The notes under the pieces: model-generated | The model's database searches: none | Seen by the model: only the letters and a program-made list of their open reading frames with translations | Told to the model about the DNA's origin: nothing | Shown here: in pieces, positions 1 to 11,700 of the stretch | Layout of the letters: the number at the start of each line of letters is the position of its first letter | Numbering within the stretch: the stretch's first letter is position 1 | Source: Rosa chinensis | Taxonomy: Eukaryota > Streptophyta > Magnoliopsida > Rosales > Rosaceae | Reading direction: 5' to 3' | Assembly: GCF_002994745.2 (NCBI RefSeq) | Contig: NC_037092.1 | Location: 3,710,501-3,774,500, forward strand | Length of the DNA: 64,000 nucleotides | Translations under genes and position numbers: made by a program

Positions 1-887
1 TGGCATATCAAGTTCTTTTTCTCCTCTACGCGCATTCATTCAAAAAGTTCATAGAATAATTAATAATAGTCATCGTGGGCCAATAATAGTTCTTTTTCAT
101 TACATAGACTTATTGATTTTGGTCTCTACAATAGTCATCGAATAATTACTCACTGAAAGTAGAACTTCAAAATTCGTGGGCTAAACTTCAGGTCCACCTA
201 CCAAAATTTTCCAAAGCTTTAATGGGTTTTGGGCTCATAAGACCACTACTTAGATCCGCATATCGTAGAAACTAGGTTAGAACCTACAATCTCGCCGAAA
301 AGGGAGTAGAGACTGTAGGGATGGCGTTAAAACCCACGGGTAATTTTTCCTTTTGGGTATCTGTTAAAAGGTATATATCCTAGTTTATGGGTATGGGTAT
401 ACCCGTGGGATCCAAATTTTACCCAAATACCCATATAAAATTATAAACCACACCCAAATACCCAAATCCAATTCCACCTAGGAATGGGCAAATACAGGCG
501 GGGGCTGGGTACTAGCAGGTTTTTCCCGCATTTCTCAAGCGGAGGTCGGGGCGGGGGCATTTTTATAATTTTTCTTATTCTAAAAAAAAAAAAAAACAGA
601 AAACCTATACGGGGTATTTCTCTTTCCCACCCAGAATACACCTTCAAGTCTTTGACGAGACAAGCCGCCATGACTGAAGGTGTTGTGCAGCCAAAACACT
701 TCAACAGAAAAACTATACAAGGTATTAATTCTTGGTTGGCGTAAATTTAATGAAATTGTTTCGAAATGTAGTTTCGATATATTAGTGTAAATGGGTTTTG
801 ATCCGTGAGGATTAGGCCGTTTGATCGACTTGTAAATTAGATTTATTGATCGTAGAAGTGTTCCGATGACTTTGTGTGGTCTCGGAT
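1..887. other. AT-rich intergenic DNA, no supported gene
   Basis: I see no credible gene here. The short open frames have no plausible start or domain. Positions 300-520 are rich in repeated ACCCA/TGGGT words, as often found near the ends of old plant DNA transposons. Similar words return near 1850-1950, so 315-1965 could be one decayed element, but I could not pair clean terminal repeats or a target duplication. Confidence 0.5.
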
Positions 888-1290
888 GAGGATCCGACCG
901 TTGAATCTTCGTATAATTGTGAAAAGACGATTGAAAAGGCAATCCGTGAGGATCCGACCGTTGGATCGTCGTATAATTTCGGGAGGATAATTCTAAAGGT
1001 GATCCGGGACGATCCAACTGTTGGATCTTCATATAATTTTGAGAGGATGATCCTAAGGGCAATCCGTGAGGATTCAACCGTTGGATCATCGTATAAACTG
1101 GTAAAGATGATCCTCTAGGCGATCCTTGAGGATCAGATAGTTGGATCGTTGTATAATTATGAAAAGACGATTCAAAAGGCGATCTGTGAGGATCTGACTG
1201 TTAGATCATCGTATAAATTGGTAAAGATGATCCTCTGGGCGATCTTTGAGGATACGACCGTTGGATTGTCATATAATTGTGATTTGTGAA
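888..1290. repeat. 60-bp tandem repeat array, about seven copies
   Basis: A unit containing GATCCGACCGTTGGATC followed by TCGTATAAT recurs with a period of exactly 60 bp. The GATCC-type core ends at or very near 900, 960, 1020, 1080, 1140, 1200 and 1260. Units differ by several substitutions, so the array is old. Two sub-types exist in the second half of the unit: AAAAGACGATT (first and fifth units) and GGTAAAGATGATCCTCT (fourth and sixth). This suggests partial duplication in larger blocks. Open frames of 80-169 codons cross the array on both strands only because 60 is a multiple of three. The array may be part of an LTR or promoter of a decayed retroelement. Confidence 0.85.
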
Positions 1291-2696
1291 TTGTATGCTA
1301 AGTCAAGACAATATGTGATTAGATGCTTGATAGAATTGCATTGAACGATCATTTATGATTTTGTGATTTTGGCTGTTAGAGAAGACGCAACGGGATTTAG
1401 AGGTGAGTAAATCTCACATGGTTCATTTACGAACCGAATTTTATTATTTTACATTTAATCGTCAAGTTGTGAAAATTGTTTTACGGAAATAAATATTTGT
1501 TTTAAACGTATTGCTTCCTCGTGATGAACTCAAGTATTTAAATACTCAATCGACCAAAATAATGATGAAAATAAAAAGAAATTTTTTTTTTTTTCAAAAA
1601 AAGGAAAGGAAAAAAAAGAAGGAAAAGATAGAAAATAGAAAAATAAAAAAATTCATATAGAGAAAATGACTAATGCAGGGGCGGGGGTGGGGAATCCCTC
1701 ATTTGGAAATATCTCCAGATGGGGAATCGGGGAGCTTAAATAGTGAGTATTTTAAAAAAAAAAAATCTTAGCCTTTAATTAAACTAAAGGTCTTAAATTT
1801 ATAAAAAAGAAAAAGAGAAAAAAAAAAACCCTACCTATATTGAAAACGGATAAATGGGTGGGTATGGGTTTACCCGTTTAGAAATGGATTGGGTAAATAC
1901 TCATACCCGCGAACTATCATTGGGTGAATATTACCCAATGGGTATAAATTCCAACTCTAGAAATGTAGTATATGATATGCATCATATGAAAAATTTCTAA
2001 TGATATATGAACAAAAAACTTACCTCTTTATAAGGTGAAAATAATTATATCTCTATATGAGGTTAAACATTTTAGAAGAGCAGTTCGGACATTGGTGATA
2101 CTAACACCAAGAAGAGCGATTCATGCAACCTATCCTTTTCGGAGTTGACATAACGCAAGTTAGCTCCACTATGAAGTTGGTCATTCTCCCCCCTTTCAAA
2201 TATTCAAATAAATATTTTTTTTCTCAAATAAGTAGAAAAAAGGCATAATTTTTATTTGATTTTATTTTATCTTGATAGAAGGGGACATAATTAAGCATTG
2301 TATCTTGGAAGAAGGGGATTTGAGCTAGAGACATCATCCACATTTTCTTTACAATACTAGTAGACTGATTTACTCTCAATAACACATAGAATAATTTCTA
2401 TTAAAAAATTTGGTATTCTATTTAACTAATAAAATTTTAATTTTAATTGAAATTAATAACTATAAGACGTAGTGTTTATGAGAGGCCTGCCCACCTAAAG
2501 GAATTTTTTTTATTTTTTATTTTTACTTTTATTTTTTGTGAGGGACAAGCTTAAAAGAAAAACACACCCTAAGCGGTCTCATTTTCATTGCCGCACTAGA
2601 ACCCTATTATTGCCAACCTCTGTTGTCGCCGTTTTTTTCCATTGCTTCTCAATTCCTTCCGGCATCTTCAGATACTCTCTTGAAGAGACTGCTCTC
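1291..2696. other. Intergenic, low-complexity A/T tracts
   Basis: The stretch contains several A-rich runs (1580-1640, 1750-1835), TGGGT/ACCCA words at 1850-1955 and T-rich runs near 2500-2535. No open frame with a recognisable product is present. The region could include the remains of a transposon end, but no terminal repeats could be paired. Confidence 0.5.
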
Positions 2697-3212
2697 ATGG
2701 GTCGTCGGACGATAATCCGGATTCGTAAAATCCTCAGAGTTCCTCACATTATTACCATACCTAAGATAGTAACGGTTGAGAAAAGCCCCGATTCCTCGAC
2801 CATTTTTTCTTCTCTCACTGGATTCTCTTCATTAATGGCAGTCTACGCGAGTCTCCTTTCGATTTCGGACGATCCGAAGGATCCGCTCTCCGATTTGGAA
2901 ACGGAGGCAAAGCTTCATCTCCGAGCCATCCACCGTGAGGAGGCGGAGGATGCCGACAGCCGTCGCTGGTTTGCCCAGCTGCGGAGCCGGTCCGACCCCC
3001 CATGGTGGCGGCTGTGCAAGAGCCTGCTCTGGAAGACAAGCCTGCGCCTGCGGCAAATGATTCAGATTCAGAGCTTTATGGTCGCTTACACCTTTGCCCT
3101 TGAAGGTACTTCCTCTAGTAAGGGATTTGAACTTTTTAAAGTATGCGATTTGAACTTTTTAAAGTATGCGAATTGTATACCTGAGCTAGAGAAATATAAG
3201 ATAAATAAGTGA
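2697..3212 (+). CDS. Unrecognised open frame, possible first exon of a small gene
   Basis: From the ATG at 2697 there is an open frame of 171 codons. Its middle part has normal protein-like composition (for example the stretch ending DPKDPLSDLETEAKLHLRAI) and is more GC-rich than the surroundings. The end is less convincing: after about 3002 another frame looks more protein-like (acidic, with PALEDKPAPAANDSDSELYG). That implies either a frameshift near 3000 or a wrong frame choice. A GT donor at about 3109 and an AG acceptor near 4104 could form an intron. I recognise no domain, signal peptide or membrane segment. It may be a real small gene, a decayed one or chance. Confidence 0.3.
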   Translation: MGRRTIIRIRKILRVPHIITIPKIVTVEKSPDSSTIFSSLTGFSSLMAVYASLLSISDDPKDPLSDLETEAKLHLRAIHREEAEDADSRRWFAQLRSRSDPPWWRLCKSLLWKTSLRLRQMIQIQSFMVAYTFALEGTSSSKGFELFKVCDLNFLKYANCIPELEKYKINK

Positions 3213-4176
3213 CTCTTTTGCTTACCTTGATCTTGTTCCTTTGAAATCTTTTCTTATTTTCTTTTTATGGAACAAATATTGAAGATGAACTTGATGTGTC
3301 CTACCCGTATATGTAGGAACTATCTATATTTGTAGTCTTAGTGCATGCAATTTAACTCTTCTACTAGCTTGACATTGCAAGAGGGGATGTGAATGGGGGC
3401 TTTTAACTGCTTTCTTGTATTTAATATTTCATCCTGCTTATCTTACTGGTCTGGATTCTGGGTTTATGTATGATACAGAGTACTTTCAAGTTGTTGTTTG
3501 TATAACTTGTTTCGTGATTGGACTTTGACTTGTAATTGTAATCCCATAATTCTGCCTACCCTACTCCTAATATCTTATTCAATTTGGGTCTTTTTGTGAC
3601 GATTGTGTTACAAAAGGAGGCAATTCATTATATGTAATTAAAGTTTATTTATGAGTAGCTATATCAGCATTTTCTGCATTCGAGATATTTGTATGCAGCT
3701 GTTTGCTCAAAATTTCTGAGTCACTACTTTCTTGGTGTTTATATGTATATATTTGTGATTTCTGATTCATAATCCATGATACATATTAGCTTTTTGGAAA
3801 TTTTTGATTAGCTTCTCATATATACTGATCAAATGAGTAGAATGTTGTTGGGAAAGTCTTTCTGTCATATTTTGTGAGGTTAGTTCTCCGAACATACGTA
3901 CTCAAATGAGGAAAGAAGTGCATAGGATGTAGGGCCTAGTCTGATCATACTGTTATGTTATCTTTTGTGGGGTTAGTCTTATTCTTTCTTTTCTGGTATC
4001 TTGTTAGTAGTTTCTTCATAGGAATTTGAAATAAAGTCTCTTTGATGTGTGCCCTGATATACTCATTGTCATGTTCCTTTTCTGTTTAACCTTTTCATTT
4101 GCAGGTAAATGCTAATAAAAGCCCTGAGATGAACCCCTTATGATGTGAAGAGGACTTTTGGTTTTGATGTAGTTAT

Positions 4177-4572
4177 ATTGAGGATTTCTATTCTGTTCTG
4201 TACTGTAAGTGAGATGACAAACTTGTCTGGATAGTGTCATAATCAACTTACGATCCCGATCACCTGGTCAGCAACTGACCAGGAATCATTTGCTCACTTA
4301 CCGTCCGATTGAAATCAGACGGTTGACAGATCTCCCCCAAAATTCAGATATCTGTCAACCGTCTGATTTCAATCGGACGGTAAGTGAGTAAATGATCCTT
4401 GGTCAGCAACTGACCAGGTGATATCGGACGGTAAGTGAGTAAATGATCCTTGGTCAGCAACTGACCAGGTGATCGGGACTGAATCAACTTATTTGATGTA
4501 TTGAGGATTTCTATTCTGTTCTGTACCGTAAGTGAGATGACAAACTTGTCTGGATAGTGTCAAAATCAACTT
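4177..4572. repeat. 82-bp direct duplication split by a MITE
   Basis: The segment 4177-4250 (starting ATTGAGGATTTC) is repeated almost exactly at 4500-4572. Subtracting the element at 4251-4481 and its target duplication leaves an offset of 82 bp. An 82-bp tandem duplication therefore existed before the transposon inserted into it. Confidence 0.8.
4251..4481. mobile_element. Foldback MITE, probably Mutator-type, 231 bp
   Basis: The element is bounded by a 10-bp direct repeat AATCAACTTA (4241-4250 and 4482-4491), read as the target site duplication. The ends are inverted: TCCCGATCACCTGGTCAG near the left end matches the right end in reverse complement. The interior is a long inverted repeat of about 50 bp per arm around a loop of roughly a dozen bases near 4330-4345. 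The subterminal GGTCAGCAACTGACC is itself a palindrome. A 51-bp piece of the right arm is duplicated in tandem (about 4370-4470). A 9-10-bp target duplication is typical of Mutator-like elements, so that superfamily is favoured. There is no coding capacity. Confidence 0.8.
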
Positions 4573-4729
4573 ATCTGATGTTTGGTTTAATACAGTTAAT
4601 TTGGTTCTAAGTATTTTTATACATTCAAAAGTAATTTACGATCGGTAATCTCTTTACAAAGAAAATATTCAATTTATTTATATTGACTTCATGACCCATT
4701 TCAGCGAAATTTAAATGCAATAGAGATCA

Positions 4730-7700
4730 TCACTGTGAAATTCATGGAATATGAACTATCTTGTTGCATTTTTGAGTACAAAATTGTTATTTTGTATACA
4801 TGTGTTGTGCTCGTGCAAAAATAATTGAAAGGCTTGCTAATAAACATGTCAAAGAATGACATAACAAAAATGTATAAAACAATGACAGCTTACAAGACCA
4901 ATTGCCTAATGGCCTATAGCTTTTGAATTTGATAGTCATCTACTATCAATTTTACAGTTTACTTTTCTTAATAAATAAATTTTACACAGTTGCAAGATAT
5001 CAGGCTCAGCAAAGTAACTGGCCTCCAGAAAGAAGTGTAAAAGAATGAATTGCACTTTATTTCTATGTTACTTCCCCTGTGTTTGCTTCTGAAATTGGTG
5101 AGGCTTCAAAAAGGGTAATGGTTGTCGATGAAACCTTGTAAATACGAAAAGATAACGTCGAAGCAAAACATAATAATGACTTTCGGAGAGGGGAACAAAA
5201 AAATTTAACAAACAATATAAGCCCTAAGACAGTCGTGTCCGTTTCCAGACTCTTTTGGTTTTTTAGAACTGTCAAAATTGTTTAGTAACAATACTAGTAG
5301 CACGGACAGGAACCTAAGGAGCCATTAGCCCCTCAATTGTGTATGAAAGGGACTTTGCCCAGTCGGCCTTGAGAAGCAGAGTTTGCAAGGTATGCATCAC
5401 ATTGTATGCTGGATCAAGTTTCCTCTGCCATCCCTGCAAAACATAACCAGGGTGATAATCAGATCAGTTATTAATGACCACGTCAGTGAAAATAAATGTT
5501 GGAGCAAATCGCCAGACAATTTTAAATGTAAATGACAGTTGTCCATGCCACTTCATTAATTTCAACCAGTTGGCCGAGAACCTCTGTTATTTGTTTTCAC
5601 GCAATTGTCAAAGGAAAACCACAGCTTTTTTCTATCAAAAATTCTAATGAACCCTACTAAACACAGGCCGAGTGGTTGGATTACCAAACGCTCTTCATAG
5701 TATTCAGGGCTTACCGACCAAACTATACAAAACCAATTAAGCAAAGTCCAGATTTAAGGGGAAAAGGGAAGATCATAGGACAATGTCGATAAGGGTTTTT
5801 AGATTTATCTTATTCATATAAACAACAAAAACTAGAGAAGAATGTCATGAACAACAGACTGGTGAAAGCAAAAAAGGAAACAATGTGCAAATAAAATAAA
5901 AGACAGCTTTATGAGTGTTCATCACTGTTCCTCTACTTCGAAGTTTTTGAAATGTATCAGTGTTGGGGTTTGCAATACAACGGCATTCTGGAAGCTTCGC
6001 AGTATATGCAAATGAAAATCTAAATATAGTTTCCATTGCATAAGAGAGTGCTTTGGCTTCTGAAGATAAAGAAAAGATTACCTCAAGAACCAATGTTGTC
6101 ACCATGACAGTACAAACATTGCCATCAACATTGACTCTATGCCGCCTAACTTTCTCCAGTAACTGCTGCATGCAATCAACAGGATGAACCAGATCACCTT
6201 CTGGAGTACCCCAGAAAGTGAATGACTCCTCCACTTCCTGTAGGAACATGGTTAGGGAACTCTGGCACAGAACCTAGCAAATGCTTCCCAAGTTCATAAA
6301 ATCTTTGTATTCACATAATATTGGATCCTATGATCCACATATGCTTACAATATAAGTAAATACACATGGAAACAAAATTAAGATAAAGAAACTCAAAAGA
6401 ATCATAAAGTTCATTGCTAGAAGCATTAACTAAACAGACCAGAAAAATAAAAAGAACAGTACATTTACCACATCTTGAATTCAACATGAATCTCATCTAA
6501 ATTTATTCTAAAAATTGTGCTTAATAGAGGTCGTGCTTGGAGTTTAAGAAAAAAACTATTGCCAGGGAAGCTGGATTAAATATGAAATTCTTTATTTTAT
6601 TTTATTTTATTTTGTACAAAATATACATTTAACACCAACCAAAAACAGAAAAGAGCGATGTGTCTTCAGAACTGTTGAAAATAACAAGGAAAAACCTAAG
6701 AAGGTGACTTAGGATTCAAGAGAGTTGAGTTTTGCAAGAAAACTAAAAATACCAATAAGCTTTTCATTTTAATTAGAACATCAAACCCTGCAACCTTATC
6801 CCAGTCACTTTAAAGTTTTCTAGAAGTAAAGTTGTCCAACAATTATACCTCAATGAAAGCCTTTGGATTTGGGCAATTCTGTTGCTTAGAGAGTCCTAGT
6901 GTGCACTCAGCAGCAGTGCGCCCATCATGACGTGCAAAAGCCTTGAAACATTCAAGTAAATTCACTCTGTCACTTCTAGAAAGTTCAGCAGTCATGCCTA
7001 CATCAAGGAAAATGACATGAGGCTTTGATTTAAACAGTCGCTTCCGAGAAGGCTTGTTCTGAGCCACCCAAACAAGTATGTTCCCAGGATGCATGTCTGC
7101 ATGTATAAAGTTGTCCACCTGAAAACAGAAACTTGGATAACTTGTAAGCCATGCTATATCATACTTCATGTCTCAAATTAAACAGGAAATAATGACCATA
7201 GCAAAAGTTATAAGACAGAAATCACTATCTTCCAAAGTCAAAAAAATGCCTATGAGATTTTTAGTGAAAAAATAAAACTGCACCAGAGCAATGCAACCAC
7301 CAACTGACATAATTACTACAATTTATTGCAAGAAACATCAAAAGTATATGTGAATGTTACCAGGAGCATCTTCAGAAGTGCATGTGTTCCAATGTGAGCA
7401 AGTGCAGATTTAATCCGTTCATGCCCTTGAAGATCATCAACATAATGTGAGACGCATTCCCCTTGCTCATATGTTTCCACTCAAACAGCAGGATGCACAA
7501 GTGGATACAAAGGCTTTGGGAAAGAGACATCCTTCCATCTACGAAAATTATAAGTAAAGCGGCTCAAATTGGCAGCTTCCCTTGCAAGGTCAACTTGAGA
7601 CATCATAAAAACTGAAAACTGTTGTACACTTTCATCCAATCTCCACCACTTTAAAGCAGGAATGAACTTTGACATTTTTGCTACTAAATTGATTATTACA

Positions 7701-7864
7701 AAATCTCTCCTAATTGATTCACCAACACCAGGATGTCTAACCTTAACTGCAACTACTATGGGCTTCACCCGTTGACCAGGGTATCGAAATTTCAAAGTAG
7801 CCCGATGCACTTGAGCAATACTCCCAGATGCTACTGGTGTCTCTTCAAAGTTTTCAAAAATTTC
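4730..7864 (-). repeat. Segmental duplication, copy 1 (ABC1K segment)
   Basis: This segment aligns through exons, introns and 3' flank with 27733-30843, with only scattered substitutions and small indels. The left limit of similarity is at 4730/27733, where the other copy abuts a Helitron-like end. The right limit is at 7864/30843, in the middle of coding exon 2. High similarity in introns shows a DNA-level duplication, not retroposition. Confidence 0.9.
5314..7864 (-). pseudogene. Truncated ADCK2-like ABC1 kinase, copy 1
   Basis: This is the 3' part of an ABC1/UbiB (aarF-domain) atypical kinase, the family linked to ubiquinone biosynthesis and lipid homeostasis in mitochondria and plastids. 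Four exon pieces are visible on the minus strand: 7361-7864 (partial), 6849-7118, 6082-6237 and 5314-5433. They encode the ATP-binding VAVKVRHPG, the EAANLSRF region, the catalytic-loop HADMHPGNI, the metal-binding LDVGMTAEL, and a C-terminus ending GLMAP. Relative to the intact copy at 28316-32184, a leucine codon has become TGA (7481-7483), and everything upstream of 7864, including the KxGQ motif and N-terminus, is missing. In its place JMJ25-like DNA begins. The copy cannot make a full kinase. Confidence 0.93.
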
Positions 7865-8743
7865 TGTGCATAATTGATTTTGGAACAGCAATAAATGCAA
7901 AGCTTCCATTGTGGATCTTCATAGAAGCTGCCAAAATTGTTCCTATAACCTTTGTTTGAGCTGTTGTCGAGATCAATTTAAGGGAACTTTCCGGGGAGGA
8001 ATAAATACATTTCTCTCAAAGTGTTCTTGGGTCTCTGGTAAGGGGAAGGTTCAGAAAAGGCCAATAACTACCCATAAGCAAAATGTCTGGTATCTGTCGT
8101 CATTTACATCAGTAACTAACTGGAAAGATTGTAATGCTGTTGACGGTATATCTTGCCCGCCCAAGGAGTTTGGTGGTTGTGGTGACCGCTTCCTTGATTT
8201 GAGATGCTTTTTCCCTTTAAGTTGGATCAAAGAGCTAGAGTAAGCGCAGAAGAAATAGTTTGCAGCTATGAGTTTCCAGAAACTTCAGACATGTCATTGA
8301 GCTGCCCTCTATGTTTGGACACGGACCAGAATGTCGATAGACTTCAACAGTTGCAAGAAGCTGCTTTGAGAGATAATTCAAATGATACCTATCTATTCTA
8401 CCCCGCGCTTTTAGACATACACAGTGATAATGTTGAACATTTTCAGAAGCACTGGAGTAAAGGTCATCCTGTTATCTTCCGAGATGTCCTTTGGACTACG
8501 TCAGATTTGAGTTGGGATCCAGTATTCATGTTCTGCACTTATCTTGAGAGGAGCGTTGCTAGATATGAAAATAACAAAAATCCACAGGAAGCTATCCGCT
8601 GCTTGGATTGGTGTGAGGTCAGTGAATTTTCACCAACTGATCTGCCCTGTCAAAAGTTTGAAGATTGTAGGATAATAGATTGGTTCTCTCTTAGTTCACA
8701 ATTATCTACAGCTATTCCCTTCTTAATTTTAGTCCTCAAATAG
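7865..8743 (+). pseudogene. JMJ25/IBM1-type histone demethylase fragment
   Basis: The plus strand encodes a piece of a plant JmjC lysine demethylase of the JMJ25 (KDM3-like) type. First comes a cysteine-rich zinc-binding segment (VDLHRSCQNCSYNLCLSCC). After a spacer there is CPPKEFGGCGDRFLDLRCFFP, then the pre-JmjC region with HWSKGHPVIFRDVL and DLSWDPVFMFCTYLE, ending at CLDWCEV before a splice-donor-like site near 8620. The reading frame shifts between about 8215 and 8240. The N-terminus and the JmjC catalytic core (iron-binding residues) are absent. The 5' edge is fused directly to the ABC1K fragment at 7864/7865, and the 3' edge is intron-like sequence merging into the NSF fragment. In complete family members the protein removes H3K9 methylation. 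This piece is non-functional. Confidence 0.88.
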
Positions 8744-8782
8744 AGTTGTGTAAAATAAATAAATTAAAGTAGACTAGCTTAC

Positions 8783-11700
8783 CTTTCAATGCTTAATGGT
8801 GACTTGTATGCATCTTCAAAAACCTATCAGATAATCGGAAAAAAAAAAAAAAAAATTAAAAGCAGCCATATCAATACAACTTCAACCATTCACAACTGTG
8901 TAAAAACACAAGGATTTTCAGTAAACCAACAGATCATCCCATAGGTTGCTGTTGGAGTTTACAATATTAGAGACAAAAAGTGACATCTCTAGACTTAAGC
9001 AGTAATTAGCACTTTCCAAAATGCTAGTTTTCTTAAAAGCATTTGAGAAGACCAACAAACCTTTGCGATTTGCGCACATTTAGTGCTCTCTTGAAGACCA
9101 ATCATGGCCTCAGCCGAGATCTATCAAAACAGAAAATTTCAAAATAAAATAAAATTAGGACAGGCATAAAAAGAAGATATATTTTAAAGCAACAGCAAAT
9201 TCTTGACAAGCATAGAGACATGAGATCAAATAAATGTGACATGAGCTTACAATCTTAACATAGGGGAAATCACTGTCGATGCCAACAGTAGCTGCCAGTG
9301 AAGATTTACCACTGTCCAAGATACGTGACTGTCAGAACACTGGCAACAACAAAACAAACATTAAATAGGAATAAACACAGGATTGCTTACCTGCCACTAG
9401 GACCTTCCAAAAGGCATGTAACAAGAGGGCTTCTCTCACTTGATTTAACTTGCTCCACAAGTAGCATGGCTCTTTGATAGATATGCTTATGTCAATCCCC
9501 ACAATCCACCATGCCATGAAGTCTATAAATTAAGTTAAAGATAAGAGCACAAAACAAAATTAAGATAAAGGAAACAAGTACCAAAACAAGATTTTTTCTG
9601 TAACTTAACAAGCTGGTGTGAATTAAACTATATAAACCTATCAGTTTACCCAGTTACTGAAAAGCTCAGTAGCACATAAGTAACTGAAGCCATACCTGCA
9701 TCTTTCAAGGTCATCAGTGGAGGCACCAAATGCAGGTACAATTTCATGGAGTGCACGTAGAAAATCATCCATGGTAACCTTAATACTCTCTTCATCCACT
9801 GGCTTGGTAAGATCATCCAAACTTAGTTGTCCATTCAAAGCAAATGATACTGCACTTTTAACAACACCTTCCAGTTCTGCACCACTATAGTTCTTTGTAC
9901 GAGCAGCTGCAAACATGAAATAAATAAGAAAATCCCTCCATTATGGATACACGGGTATGGTTCAAAAAAATGTCAAGATTCACAGCATTTGGAAAACTCA
10001 AACAACCAAAAAGTTATTTAATCACCGCATATTAATAATTTCCAATTAATTCCAATCCCCGTCTCCAATCTTATAATTTAAAGAAAATCAATAGTCGTTA
10101 AACAAATGCCAATTTGATCATGTAACAGATGAACAAGTACAGGAAGCATATGCCAATTATGGACATACCAAGCGCTTGCAGGTTGACATCAGGAGCAAGA
10201 AAAGAGCTTTCCTTCATTTTGTTCGTATGAATTTGAAGAATCTGTATGCGACCATTTTCATCAGGAAGACTTATCTCAATTTGAACTTCCAGACGTCCTG
10301 GCCTACAAAACAAGAGAAAGACAATTCTCAAAACATCAGAAACCATTAAACTTAAAGAGAAAAGAATATACCAATTATGTTAGGTAGTCCAGACTGCATT
10401 TAGCTACTAAAATTCCACAGATCTTATATGAACAAGTTACAATTCATGTTTGAAAGCCACCATACAATTTTAGTCTACTAAGCCAACATTAAGGAAATAT
10501 TGACTATAAGCTGTTATTCATTATATTGAAGACATAAGACAGTTAAATAGAGGAGCAATGAGAAGGATAAGGGAGGGATGGAGGCAGAGAAATAGAGAGC
10601 ACCTCAAAAGGGCTTCATCAATTAAATCCTTTCAGTTGGTCATCCCAATAAGCAAAACATTATTCAGAGATTCCACACCATCAATCTGGGACAGCAAGTA
10701 GTCTTTCAGTCACACTGATGGCATAGCTCAGGAACACAAGACAATAATGGCATGTAATCTTTTTTTGTTTTTCTTTTCATTTTTGCTCCAAATTGCAAAA
10801 TCAACCAACCTTTGTAAGTAACTGGTTCACAATACTATCATGAACTCCTGTGCCATCTCTAGTTGATCCTCTTGACTGTATATGCAAAATAAAGCACATG
10901 TTATATAGTGCAATAACTTAAACGTCTAACCAAAAACTATTAAATCCAACATATATAAATACATGTGATTTTTTTGCTAGTAATATCAATTCCTACACTT
11001 AGAAAGGTATTCAACTATAGGATCCCCAGGTGATGTCAAGCCTAAACTCATCAGTGACTTTTGGGCATAATTTTTTTAATGTCGCCTTAATGGCTAATAT
11101 GAATACAGTTGACAAATGCAGAGCAGCATCGCTGTCACTATATCAAGTTCATTGTGGAACGTGCATTAGTGACAATATCATTTCCCTGTCCAATGTTCCA
11201 GAAGAAATTACTTATTTAAATATCAATACATTAAAACATTACGAATTATAAACATACCATGGTACCCCTCCACAACAAATCTATTTACAGGAGAGAGGGA
11301 GGGAGGGGCGGGGGTGGTCTATTTTGTCTCTGTGAGCAACAAATTGATGGCACCATTGATCTACTCATGGATAATGAATCTTGATATTGAGTAAGAAAGA
11401 CTTTGTACCTTACAAATAGCATCGATTTCATCAAAGATTGTGACATGCAATTCACTTTCATCTCCTGGAAAGTAAAGGAAAGAAATTACAACATTAGAGA
11501 TTATGAAAAAACTAATATAGAAGTGCACTGAAGAGTTATATTGCTCTTACCAGGAAGCCTTTGATCATTCTCAGCATCAGCAAATAGATCCCTAACATTT
11601 TTTTCAGTTTCACCAACGAACTTGCTCAGGACTTCTGGACCATTAACAATCTAGTGCAATTCATAAAAGAAATAAATATATAGATAAACGAAATTAAATA

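Noticed and set aside
484..1118. Overlapping open frames of 80-169 codons on both strands
   Set aside because: They cross a 60-bp repeat whose period is a multiple of three; the products are repetitive and lack any domain.
315..1965. One large decayed hAT-like element bounded by ACCCA/TGGGT-rich ends
   Set aside because: The two ends resemble each other only loosely, and no matching 8-bp target duplication is present.
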